Source: Rhynchopus sp. YZ270_cl-10 (lineage: Eukaryota > Euglenozoa > Diplonemea > Diplonemida > Diplonemidae). From it: DNA of 64,000 nt. Where the stretch lies: the NCBI GenBank assembly GCA_964035575.1, contig OZ037868.1, positions 806,001 to 870,000 of the forward strand, given 5' to 3'. The notes beneath the pieces were generated by a model. It worked only from the letters and a program-made list of their open reading frames with translations, searched no databases and was not told the DNA's origin. Positions within the stretch are counted from its first letter, which is position 1. Every line of letters begins with the position of its first letter. This document shows positions 54,330 to 64,000 of this stretch, piece by piece. Position numbers and translations under genes: made by a program.

Positions 54330-54580
54330 GCACAGAATGTGCCCACCCACATGTGGCAGACGTGGCAGGTGTGGCAGCCACGACCGCCACGGTGTGGCGG
54401 TCGAGGCTGCCACACCTGCCACACCGTGGCGGTCGTGGCCGCCACGACCGCCACGGTGTGGCAGGGGTACCGCCACGTTGACTAGGAGAAAGCGTGGCAA
54501 GCGTGGCTGCCACACGACCGCCACGCCCCTGCCACACCTCGACCTCACCGCCACACGTGGCAGCCACGCTCCGAGCCATG
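54330..54580. repeat. GTGGCGGTCGTGGC palindromic end region of the long hAT element
   Basis: A dense cluster of CCACGACCGCCACGGTGTGG-type inverted motifs ends at CTCCGAGCCATG. The same cluster is at 34926-35130 in the derivative. Such subterminal clusters are where hAT transposases typically bind. Confidence 0.7.
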
Positions 54581-54587
54581 GTATGCA

Positions 54588-55090
54588 ACGAACGCAACGC
54601 AACGCAACCGATGCATACGTTACGATCTGTATGCAACGAACGCAACGCAACGCAACCGATGCATACGTTACGATCTGTATGCAACGAACGCAACGCATGC
54701 AACGCAACGCAACCGATGCGTACGTAGCGATCTGTATGCAACGAACGCAACGCAACGCAACCGATGCATACGTTACGATCTGTATGCAACGAACGCAACG
54801 CATCCAACGCAACGCAACCGATGCATACGTTACGATCTGTATGCAACGAACGCAACGCATCCAACGCAACGCAACCGATGCATACGTTACGATCTGTATG
54901 CAACGAACGCAACGTATCCAACGCAACGCAACCGACGCGTACGTAGAGATCTGTATGCAACGAACGCAACGCATGCAACGCAACGCAACCGATGCATACG
55001 TTACGATCTGTATGTAACGAACGCAACGCAGCCGATGTGTACGTTACGATCTGTATGCAACCAACGCATGCAACGCAACGCAACCAACGC
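54588..55090 (+). repeat. CAACG-type satellite, right part
   Basis: Same unit variants as 43080-44755 (GATGCATACGTTACGATCTG), consistent with one array split by the 9.8-kb element. Confidence 0.85.
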
Positions 55091-55307
55091 AACGAGTGGT
55101 TACAAACCCCCACGCATGGCTCTCACACCGCTCTGGCACGTTTCCCAAGCCGCAAACCCGGTTACCCGCCTGAAAAACCGGGTTTTCGGCCAAAACGCCT
55201 GTTTTGCCTGTAGAACCCTGCAGAACCCTTAAGAAACACGTGTAAAAAAGGGGTACTCGCGACACCCTGGTTTCAGGGTCTGTCAGGGTTTGGAGGTCTT
55301 TGCTTCA

Positions 55308-55628
55308 GAGAAAGTCTCCTAAAAACCTCCTATCTTCCCGAGAATCCACTTTTTTGACCTCTTTGGACGTTTAGGGACCTCAAAAAAAATGGCCGAAACC
55401 CACCCCTGGGGGGGGGTGCCTTAAGTTCCTTAACACTCGGTGTTAAGGTCTTTAAGGTTGCTGATCACCTCCCACCCACCCACCCACCCACCCCCCCTCT
55501 CAGGCACCCTCCCCCCCCCCCCCCCCCCCAAGGTGGGGTTCGGGCATTTTTTTTCAGGTCTCTAAACCTCGAAAGAGGTCAAAAAAGTGGATTCTTGGGA
55601 AGATAGGAGGTTTTTAGGAGACTTTCTC
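55308..55628. mobile_element. Small TIR element with GAGAAAGTCTCC ends (321 bp)
   Basis: Inverted ends of about 60 bp (GAGAAAGTCTCCTAAAAACC, then CACTTTTTTGACCTCTTT) at 55308-55375 and 55565-55628, with two or three mismatches. Inside are a CCTTAACAC hairpin with TCTTTAAGGTTGCT and a C-rich stretch. The LINE poly(A) of copy 2 abuts the right end exactly. No target duplication was identified. Confidence 0.6.
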
Positions 55629-58192
55629 TTTTTTTTTTTTTTTTTTTTCTCTTTGGCCTTTAGTGGTCTTTTTATTGCGATAGGTTAGTACACAATGAAC
55701 AAAAAGCAAGGTGGGCGCACCACTCAAACAAAATGAACAGAACACAAAAGGTGGGCACGGCCCAGGGTATCTCATTACACCTCCCCTGACGTTGGTCTCC
55801 TGCTTGCTTGAGAGGCCGGGGAATCACTTTGGAGTCAAACAACTCGTACGCGAGGATACCTCCCCTAAAACTGGAAAATACAAATGGAGTGGTGCGCGCA
55901 GTAATGTAAGCGGTGTCGTGGCGTGCTTAGCCAAAGGTATACGCTTAAAAGTCACTCAAAAAAAAAAAAAAAAATAAATAAATAAAAGGGAATATGCATT
56001 GTGTAAGTATAACTAGTGTGTATTTATATGGGGCGGTGTGGAAAGTGAAACGTAAGGCAGCAAATAGGGTACACACAGCTCGCCCCCATCACACGCTTTC
56101 CCCCTTTCATATCCCAAGATAGCACCCAGGGCGCAATCGATTTTAACATCAACAAAATGCAGTGACTGGTGTGTTTGTGTGTCTTTAGGGGCGAGGGGGC
56201 GGGCAGAGTGAGAGGCAGGCATCTGTGGCAGTCGCAAACCCCCACCAGGAGCCCTGATCTCTTAGGTAGGTTTGTGTTGTGGCGGCGTACACGATTTGCC
56301 CTTGTTGGGGTGTTGGTGGCGTTCTTTTGGGGCATGTGGCTCGTGTTATTACCTATGAGACTCGGACACCCAGCAGAGGCGCAACTTCCACTTCAGGTAC
56401 CCATCGCTCTCCCCACCCCTCCTCCCCTTGTCGTCGCATTTGCCTGTGCCGCAATCGGGTGTGCTTAGGGTACTACATCGGGCCACGGGCAGGGGCTGAG
56501 TCTGGGGGTTGTCGTGGCAGAAAAATAAACTAGTGAGTAGGGCACGAGTAGTACGTTCCCACATTGCGTAACGTATCTTACTTGCATATGGGGATAAGGG
56601 GGGTTAAATGGTAGTACAGGTGGCTCGCATCGGGGGTGTCGCTACGCACCCGTCTACTTTACAGTGACTGCTGCCGAAAATAAAAAGGTGGGAGGTTACA
56701 GGGGCGCGGTACCCACTGGCGCCTCCCCGCAAGGTGTTGATAGCGACAGGTTGTTTCAGTTTGCAATTGCGAAAAAAAATATTTTAAAATAAAACATTTT
56801 TTATTTAAAAATTAAAATTTGAGTTATTAAAGTTTTGTTTTGTTACAAATTGTAGAAGTGTGTGTCACTACCCGTGGGGGGGAAGTTTGGGGCTACTGCG
56901 GTTGACATAGTGTCCCATAAGAGTGTGCTGTTGTTTTCGCTAGTAGCGTACCTGGTGGAGCATGCAAGGTGGCCTAGTAGACTCCTACGCAGCTTCACCG
57001 GCACGTGTGTATTGTGTAAAGGGGGAAGGGTGAGGTGGGGGTATTAAATAGGGGAGTTGGGGAATTTGGGATTTTGGTGGGCGGGAAGAACGTCCGTATG
57101 GTAAGACGCGCCGCACGCCTCTTTGGGCACATGTAGTGTTTGTGTGTGCATGTGCTTGCATGTTTAGTCATAAGGGGTTTTGATGGTTGTGTTGGTAGCT
57201 CGCATCGGGGGTGTCGCTACGCACCCTTTCACCTAACAGTAATTGCTTCCGTAAAAGAAAAATAAATGATAAATGAAAAAGAGGAGGTTACCAGAGCGCG
57301 GTAGACACTGGCGCCTCCCCTCGAGGTGTTTGGTTGCGACAGAAAAGGTTACATTTTGCATTTTAAAAGTTTCAAAAGAGGATAAGGTGTGAGCAGTTAA
57401 AGTAAAAGTGTGGGTCACTACCCTTTGAAGGGGAACAATGGGGTAACTGCAGCGCGGTAGTCGCTGGTGACCCTCAAGATTGTGTTGTTGTTTTGACAGG
57501 CAGCGTAATCGGTGGAAAATGCAAGGTGGCCGGGTAGACCCCTAAGCAGCTTCACCGGCACGTGCGTATTGTGTAAAGGGGGAAGGGTGTGTTGGCAGTA
57601 TTAAATAGGGGGGAATTGGGGCACGGGAAGAGCATTCGTAGGGTAGATGTGTGGTACACCTCCGTCCGCACATGTATAGTTTGCTTTAATTGATTAATGT
57701 ACAGTCAGATGCTCCTAATCTACTTGTGTTTAACGACTGTTGACCTCCAAAAGAGCGGTAAATACATTGTGCTGTGGTACAGAGAGTGTAGGGAGTGGCG
57801 GCATAAAAAGGGGATAACTAGGTGCATAAAGAAGCGTCCGCTGGGTAAAATGTGGAGTACGCCTCTCTGGGCGTACTTCGAGTGCGGAGGGACCTGGGGC
57901 TTCAATAGCGAGAGAGAATTATGCATCAGGGATTTCTACGGTGTGAGTAGTGTGGTAGAGATGTGGAAAAATGGGTAGGGGGAACGCTGAATGAGCGAAC
58001 GAAAGGCTTTTGATTGGGTAACATGTGGGGAAAGACAGCAGAAAAGCAACAAAATACCCGTTGTAAATAGGGGGACATGAATAACACGCTTGTTGTCAGG
58101 GGCTAGCAGCGCGACGTAAGTCGTACTGCAGCCTATGACACAAGATTAAACACAGAACATAATAATATTAATCAACAACAACTCAGTCACGA
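55629..58192 (-). other. LINE 3' UTR, copy 2 (complete)
   Basis: This is the full 3' UTR from the stop at 58193 to the poly(A), including the terminal 350 bp that copy 1 lacks. It has the same internal duplication of about 560 bp as copy 1. Short frames on either strand here are conserved only because the DNA is. Confidence 0.75.
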
Positions 58193-61100
58193 CTAACTAC
58201 CGTTACGGAGGTACTCCTCAAGCGGGCCAGGCAGGAAACTCTCGCTGACGAGGTACTTCAGGGCGGTCGCCGGCTCTCGCATGAGGAGGGTATGGAGGTC
58301 CGGGAGGCTTTCGCTACACGTTTGTCGGCAGGAGAAGAACAGGTGCTTCAGGGTGCAGGGCTTGTCGCATCGCAGGCATGTGGCAGTGTTCGACGAGGTG
58401 CGGAAGTCGAACGTTAGCTGGTTGCTGCCAGCTCGGAGGCTGCGGATGGTGGTTTCCCCCCTGCGGGTGAGGTCCGTGCAGTGGACGGGAGGTTGCAGCA
58501 CCGCTACGTCCGCTCCGGCCTTCCTGGCGTACACCGTGTTCGTGCCGGGCTGCTCGACGGAAGGGGTGTTCGCCAGGTGACGTCTCGCACATGATCTGGC
58601 GGCAGAGAAGGACAGGCCAGGGCTCTGCACCATCTTGGTGCCTTCTGCGGCCGCAGCGTCAGCAGCATCATTGCCCAGGACCTGCACATGCGAGGGGACG
58701 TAGTGCAGTATTAGGTTTATGTTGTTGCCGGCAAGCCGGTGTAGTCCTTTCCAGAGTTTGTGTTCGAAGTCCTCTCTGGCCTTCTTGGGACCGCTCTCTA
58801 GCGCACGCAGGGACGATTGCGAGTCTGTGAGGATGGCGCAGGTGGCCCCAGGGGTTGCTTTGTCAAAGAGAAGGTCAATGGAGTGGCCTATGGCGATCAT
58901 TTCGGCTTGAAAGCTGCTTGCGCCGGTGCCGGCCCCGTAGGAGAAGGAGCAGTTGGGTTCTCGCATCTCGGGGAGCTTGTACAGCACTACCCCAGCACCC
59001 CCGCTTTTGCCCTGGACAGAGCCGTCGGTGTAGGCGTGCCATTCGCAGGGGGGAAGGCGTTGGAGGGCCTCCTCTGTGAGGAGCAGGAATTTTTCGTCAT
59101 CTGGCTCAGGGTCGGAGCGGCGTATCCCAGGTATCGTGGCGGTGATACTTAGGCGGGGCAGTACGTCACTCCAATACCACGGGTCTACAGGCAGGTGACG
59201 CTGCATATCTGCCATATGCACCCCAGGTCTGCGGAACTCCTTGTGTGCCTCGGAGGAGAGTCGCTGGGCGGCGGAGAGCCAGTTGTTGAGCGTGAGGGAG
59301 GCGGAGGTGTAGCCGCAGGCCGCTTTCCCTGGCGTGTCGGTGTGACGCCGAAACAACTCGAACGCAGTTACGGCGTCCAATCGCATCAGGTCCACTATCG
59401 GGGTCAGGCGTGCCTCCCACAGCAATTTGGCGCGAGACGTAGGCAAAGGACATCCGGTGATGATACGCGCCGCGGCGTTGTGTTCGGCCTCCAGCTTGTC
59501 CATCAGGTGTGTTGACAGCTGTGGACCGTATATGCCAAGAGCATAGCGGATCAGGGGAAGTACGTATGTGAGATAGGTGGTGCGGAGGGTGTGTGTGTTA
59601 GCTCCCCACGTGGTTCCAGACAACATCTTCATCAGACCGAGCCTTTTTTGCACCCTGGTGATGACTGCGGTGGTGTGTGCCTCCATCGTCAAGGACGGAT
59701 CCAGCGTCAATCCCAGGTATTTGGGTGTGGCGGAGTAGGGCACCCGAATACCGTTCCTCAGCCAAAGTTCTGTGTCGGCCGCTAACGGGTACTTGTTGAG
59801 GACGTTTCTTGTGCCGAAGAAGGTGAAGACGGTCTTTGTGCTGGAGAGGCGCATTCCGAGTGGCTCCATCGCCGCTGTGACACGGTTGATGACCGCTTGC
59901 GCCAATTCTTGCACTTCCCCTAATGTTTCCCCTTGCACGGTGACTGCCATGTCGTCGGCGAAGAATGTGGGATATGTTGCACTGAGGTCGTCGAGCGCTT
60001 CCGCAACTTCGTCCATAGCAGCGAGGAAAAGGAGGGGTGACAGTACTGTACCCTGCGGTACTCCAGCTCTCATCACGTACTGCGCACTCTTTGCTCCATC
60101 CACTGAAACACAGGCGGAGCGGTCACTGGTGAAGGCTTCAATCCAGTTGAGGTAGCGTGGTGGCAGGTGCTGCTTGTGCTTCAGCGCCTGGAGTATGCGC
60201 TTGCGAGACACAGTGTCGAACGCCTTTTCTACGTCGAAGAAGAGTGCGATGGTGGGGCGGTTCTTCCCCGCATTCACCCGCTGCATGAGCGCCGCGAGCT
60301 GGTCTATCGTGGAGAGACGACGGCGGAAACCTGCTTGTGTGCGGTGTGGGCCCCTGTACTGCGGCAGGTCCGGACTGTCTTGCATCTGGGTGATGCGGCA
60401 CTTGACCATCTTCTCCAAGAGTTTGCAGACGTTGCTCGTAAGAGAGATGGGGCGGTACGACGCGGGGATGCTGGCGTCCTTCCCGTTCTTAGCGATGGGC
60501 ACGATGTTGCTCTGCAGCCACGATGTAGGGAGTTCACCTTTGCACCAGGATAAGTTGAGGACGTGGAGTAAGGCGTCTCGTCCTTTGGGCCCAAGATGCA
60601 GCAAGAGCTCGTTGTGCATCTCGTCCAGCCCAGGTGCTTTGCCCAGCTTCAGCGAGCTCATCGCGTAATCGAGCTCCGGCAAGGTGAAGGGAGCTTCGCT
60701 TGCCGCTCCGGTGTAGCCCTCGCTCTGTGTGTTGTTGCGCCTAGCAGTACGCTGCGGGTTGGCGAGAGAAGGGGGCGTGCCGTCTCCACTCACTGCGGCG
60801 AAGTAGCGGGCCAGGGTGTTCGCTTTTTCCTGCGGTGTGTTCGTCAGAGGGCCCTCCGGGGTAGCGACTGCTTTGGTGATGGGTTTCACCCGGTCACCAC
60901 TGAGCTCCTTCAACCTCCGGAAAGTGCTGCTGAGAGGTGGTGGTGTGGCGGCGTTGCAGCTACGCACCCATGCCTGCTGCTTCGCATCCATGATGGCACA
61001 GGAGGTGGCGACCTTCAGCTCTTTCAGCTTTTCGGCTTGGACGTCGCGTTCCGTCTCTTCCGCGGAGAGAAGTAGTTCCGTCACTGCGTTGCGTTCTTGC

Positions 61101-62006
61101 AGCAATTCATGGACCTGAGGAGTGAACCACGACTTCCTGACCCTTGGTGTGGAGGTGTGGTGGGAGAGTGGGATGTGTTTTTCTGCGATGTTTTTGCACA
61201 ATCCCGTGAACCTGTTCACCGCATCTACACCACCCCAGTTGTGGGCCTTGGGGGCGTAACGCTCCAGCTCTGCCGTGTACGCCTCCCAATCCGCACGTGA
61301 CCAGCACCATCTCAGCAGGTGTTCGGGCACTGTCGCGTCTTCGTCGCCTCCGTTCACTTCCTCCCCTTCCGTCGGAGGTTGCACTGTGACTAGGATGGGG
61401 AGGTGGTCGGAGCCTCGTGCGCAAAGTGTGGTCCATGTGGCTTCTACGTTCCTGTGTACCAAGGTGATGTCCGGTGAGGAGAAGACTGTTCCGGAGAAGC
61501 GCGTGACTGTGTTGGGGCAGTTGAGCACCTGCATGGCGTTGCGCAGCGACCACTGGTGTAGCTGTGACCCTTTGGCATCTGGCTTCGCTTGGAGGTCCCA
61601 CGCAGGGTGGTGGACGTTGAAGTCACCGAGGATGATGGAGTCTTCGTCGGAGGGGAGGTCATCTGCAGAGAAGTCGTCCACACGCAGGTCATCAGCGCTG
61701 CTGCCTACACCTCCAGGTCGGTACAGGTTCGTCACCGTGTACTCCCGATGCTCCGTCGTCACCCTCACGTCAAGACGCTCCGTCACACTTGGCTCCCCGC
61801 TGGCCCAGGTGAGGGAGGCTTGGTGGCTTGTGTGCACCAGCGTGGCTATGCCGCCTCCGGAGTACAGGCTGCCATTGGGGGTGCGGCGTTGCGTGCGCTT
61901 CCGGAGGAAGGGGGTGTAGCCCGGGAACGCGGGCAGTGCTGTCTGCGCCTCCTTCAGCTCCTGCAGAGCCACCACATCGAAGTGCTCCGAGTTCAGTAAC
62001 TCCTGC
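58193..62006 (-). CDS. LINE ORF2 (APE-RT-RNase H), catalytically intact motifs
   Basis: An open frame of over 1,260 codons belongs to the LINE. The frame stays open into the adjoining hAT-like element, but that extension (Phe/Lys-rich) is not LINE sequence. The endonuclease has VVALQE, GDFN, SPDI and SDH. The RT has FFDVEKAFD, GVPQGTVLSPLL and FFADDMAV. The RNase H has YTDGS, FQAEM, LTDSQ and VPSHVQVLGNDAAD. The Cys/His tail is CLRCDKPCTLKHLFFSC. Only the first endonuclease segment and the 2A leader are separated by the insertion at 62007. It is the reference against which copy 1's changes can be read. Confidence 0.9.
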
Positions 62007-64000
62007 CAAGGCTCTGATCCGACCATGGTCGCCCATTGTCGGGCGACCAAGCGACCCGGTCGCTTGGTCGCCCAAAAAAAAATTTTTTTTTTGGTGACCC
62101 TGCGTGAAAAATTTTTTTTTTTTTTTGTTAGAAAAAAAAATTTTTTTTTTTGTGATGTCGAAAAAAAAATTTTTGGGTCATATGGCCTTATAAGCAACAA
62201 AGGCGAACAAGACGACCATTTCCCCGAGACCCCGCGACCCGGGTCGCGACCCCCATAAAAAAAAAAAAATTTTTTTTTTTTTGGTCGTTGAAAAAATTTT
62301 GCCATTTTTTTTATTTTTTTTTTTTGGAAATTATGGAATTCGGTTTTGCCTTACGAACCTTATTTTTTTTTTTGGCCCTTTTTTCCTAGTTCTGGCCCTA
62401 TCTTTCAAATAAAGCCAGAATTTTCAACTTTTGAGCCTTTTTAAGGCATTTCCCTGCATTTTTCTGCAAAAAAAGACCACAAGAACGCAATTTGCCTTTG
62501 CAAAAATTGAAATTTCGAGACAAAAATTTGAAAAATTTCACAGTCATAAAAACGCTCAGGAAAATAATCGAGGTCCGTTTTTTGGGCAGAGAATGGCGTT
62601 TTAGAGGCCCACATACGGTCAAAACATCAAAATTTTGGGTTTTTTTGCACTTTTGGACACCCAAGGACCCACTATAAGGGGTGAATTTTTTCTAGCCTGA
62701 GATTTCCCTTTGCGAAAAAAAAATTTTTTTTTTCGATTTTTTTTTTTTTTTCGACAACTACTTTCTGGGGTACTTGGTGGTAAGGGCCCACATCAGTACG
62801 TAAGGTTATGACCAAAATAGCCGTATTTTGGTTGAAAATTTGACTTGAAATTTTTTTTCATAATTTGCCCAATCTGAGGTTTTCATTGGATTCTTTGGGC
62901 CATTTTATGAGGTACCACGCCCGATTTTGGGCGAAAAAAAAAATTTTTTTTTGGTCAAAAATCGCCTTGTATAACCACTGTATTGGTGTAGGCTTGTACA
63001 CAGAAGTGTGTTTTGTGTAACCACAGATGGTCAAAACACCCGATTTTTGCGTTTTTTTGCAGTTTTTGGTGCCCAAAAACCCAGGTCAGGGGTCGAAATT
63101 CTAGAAAACACTTGTGTTTTCTAGTTTTTAAAGGTTGCTGTTCCGGCCACTCCCTCAGTCTCTAACCCCCCCTTCAGTCTCCCCCTCCCCCCTGCTGGAT
63201 ACGACCAAAAACCGGTTTTTTTTTGAGGGTGTAGAAGCTTCGCCCAGCCGAAAAAACGTTTTCTTTGGAAAGATCGGACACTTTTTGGGGCGTGTATAGG
63301 CTCAGCGAGGCTGGGAGCCCTTAGAGACCCTGACACCAGGGTGTCACGAGTACCCCTTTTATACACGTGTTTCTTAAGGCTTCTACAGGGTTCTACAGGC
63401 AAAACAGGCGTTTTGGCCAAAAACCCGGTTTTTCAGGCAGGTGACCGGTTTTGCGGCTTGGGAAACGTGCCAGCGAGCTGTGAGAACCGTGCATGGGCCA
63501 CACACGGCACGAGTTGCAGCAGCCCACCGAAGGTGGGCTGCGTTTGGTAACCACACGATGCGGTTAACGCGTGTATCGCACATGCATAGCGTTGTGTGTA
63601 TCGTATACGAAGACCGTAGTGTGTAACGCACGTGTAGACCGTTCCGTTATCACAACCACACGAGCCAGCGAAGTGTCACAGCGGCGCAGGTGTTGCGTTA
63701 ACGCGATGGCGTTAAACCCGTAGCATGCTTTCGTACAGATCGCTACGTACACATCGGTTGCGTTGCGTTGCATGCGTTGCGTTCGTTGCATACAGATCGC
63801 TACGTACGCATCGGTTGCGTTCGTTGCATACAGATCGCTACGTACACATTATAGTCTACCGCGCTCTGGTAACCTCCTCTTTTTCATTTATGATTTATTT
63901 TTCTTTTACGGCAGCAATTACTGTTAGGTGAAAGGGTGCGTAGCGACACCCCCGATGCGAGCTACCAACACAACCATCAAAACCCCCCTTATGACTAAAC
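62007..64000. mobile_element. CAAGGCTCTGATCC hAT-like element in LINE copy 2 (partial)
   Basis: It corresponds in reverse to 29265-31259: end and GGTCGCC repeats, A9T9 modules, the hairpin-ended element from 63101, a short CAACG-type stretch, and from about 63852 the start of the nested LINE 3' UTR fragment. The CTCCTGC duplication of the target is at 62000-62006. The element runs out of the window. Confidence 0.8.
63101..64000 (+). mobile_element. Hairpin-ended element, copy 5 (partial)
   Basis: It starts with the CTAG hairpin after AAATT. The body looks near-identical to copy 3 in reverse (29412-30165). CAACG-type sequence at about 63735-63850 leads into the nested LINE fragment. Confidence 0.75.

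Larger units (their letters stand above)
44763..54580 (-). mobile_element. Long hAT element with transposase gene (9.8 kb)
   Basis: GTATGCA duplications lie at 44756-44762 and 54581-54587, and the satellite unit is the empty site. The ends are CATGGCTAGGAG (left) and CTCCGAGCCATG (right). In order it holds: the 218-bp array, palindrome, intron, transposase C-terminal part, an inserted MITE (48498-49328), transposase N-terminal part, 36-bp array, a hairpin-ended element (52177-53715), shared modules, a 408-bp MITE (53922-54329) and the GTGGC-rich end. It is the only member here with transposase sequence, so it is the likely source of the family's mobility. This copy is itself broken by the MITE in its gene. 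Confidence 0.85.
42690..55300. mobile_element. Foldback element with hairpin left end and satellite core
   Basis: It begins CCTTAACAC-TCT-GTGTTAAGG followed by TTTTTAAGGTTGCT. The left arm (about 42940-43095) and right arm (about 55085-55245) are inverted copies of CAGGCGTTTTGGCC...GGGTTTGCGGCTTGGG. CAACG-type satellite fills the core (43080-44755 and 54588-55085), and the 9.8-kb hAT element is inserted in it. The right limit is uncertain. A small insertion at 43387-43437 has its own inverted ends (GGAGTGTTAAGGATT). Confidence 0.6.
55629..62006 (-). mobile_element. LINE copy 2, 3' part with poly(A)
   Basis: On the minus strand it holds endonuclease (lacking only its first strand), RT, RNase H, a 3' UTR of about 2.5 kb, AATAAA and a poly(A) of about 20 nt at 55629-55648. 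At 62007 it meets the same hAT-like element, at the same site, as copy 1. It therefore shares the older insertion but lacks those at 33503 and 34926. The 5' part lies beyond the window. Confidence 0.85.

Noticed and set aside
57697-57978. 93-codon frame in the LINE 3' UTR, antisense to the LINE and present in both copies
   Set aside because: The two copies are near-identical DNA, so conservation carries no weight, and no motif is visible.
61990-62305. N-terminal extension of the 1370-codon frame (MAKFFQRPKKKKFFF...)
   Set aside because: It is hAT-like element sequence read through A/T runs; the LINE protein begins only after the target duplication at 62000-62006.
1-64000. tRNA, rRNA or other structured RNA genes
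   Set aside because: I saw no tRNA-like T-loop (GTTCRANNC) in a cloverleaf context and no rRNA core sequences. A covariance-model scan would be needed to exclude divergent ones.

Overview
This is nuclear DNA from an eukaryote, most likely a unicellular flagellate-type protist. The evidence is long intronless genes for secreted and receptor proteins, poly(A)-tailed LINE retrotransposons, a hAT-type DNA transposon with a GTGAGT...CAG intron, and many satellites. The LINE carries a 2A peptide in front of an APE-RT-RNase H polyprotein, as in ingi/L1Tc-type elements of Euglenozoa and in some animal elements. Both host genes have a pyrimidine tract and AG just upstream of their start codon, which would fit trans-splicing. 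These hints lean towards Euglenozoa but do not settle the taxon.

Layout. Positions 1-9.6 kb are a small gene island, all on the minus strand: a PAN/C-type-lectin secreted protein, an unresolved small gene, and a large receptor (two PA domains, Cache with an inserted LamG, HAMP, degenerate class III cyclase domain). From 9.9 kb to the end the window is nested repeats. Positions 9.9-15.8 kb hold terminal-inverted-repeat and foldback elements, a 7-bp satellite and a 38-bp satellite. Positions 15.8-23.4 kb hold a LINE 3' fragment and hAT-like elements inserted into one another. Positions 23.45-42.69 kb hold LINE copy 1, split by three later insertions. Positions 42.69-55.3 kb hold a foldback element filled with a CAACG-type satellite, into which a 9.8-kb hAT element carrying a split transposase gene has inserted. 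From 55.6 kb to the end lies LINE copy 2 on the minus strand. It is nearly identical to copy 1 but lacks two of copy 1's insertions, so it shows their empty sites.

The main result is a family of hAT-like elements. Eight insertions in this window begin CATGGCT, CAAGGCT or CAGTGCT and are flanked by perfect 7-bp target duplications. Other repeat copies supply several of the empty sites. The family includes a long member with the transposase (44763-54580), deletion derivatives and MITE-sized members. Members share the outer terminus and interior modules but differ in the GC-rich palindromic repeat just inside the end. A second element type has an 11-bp-arm hairpin end, a 5-bp AAATT duplication, and inserts into A/T junctions such as the A9T9 blocks that fill the hAT-like elements.
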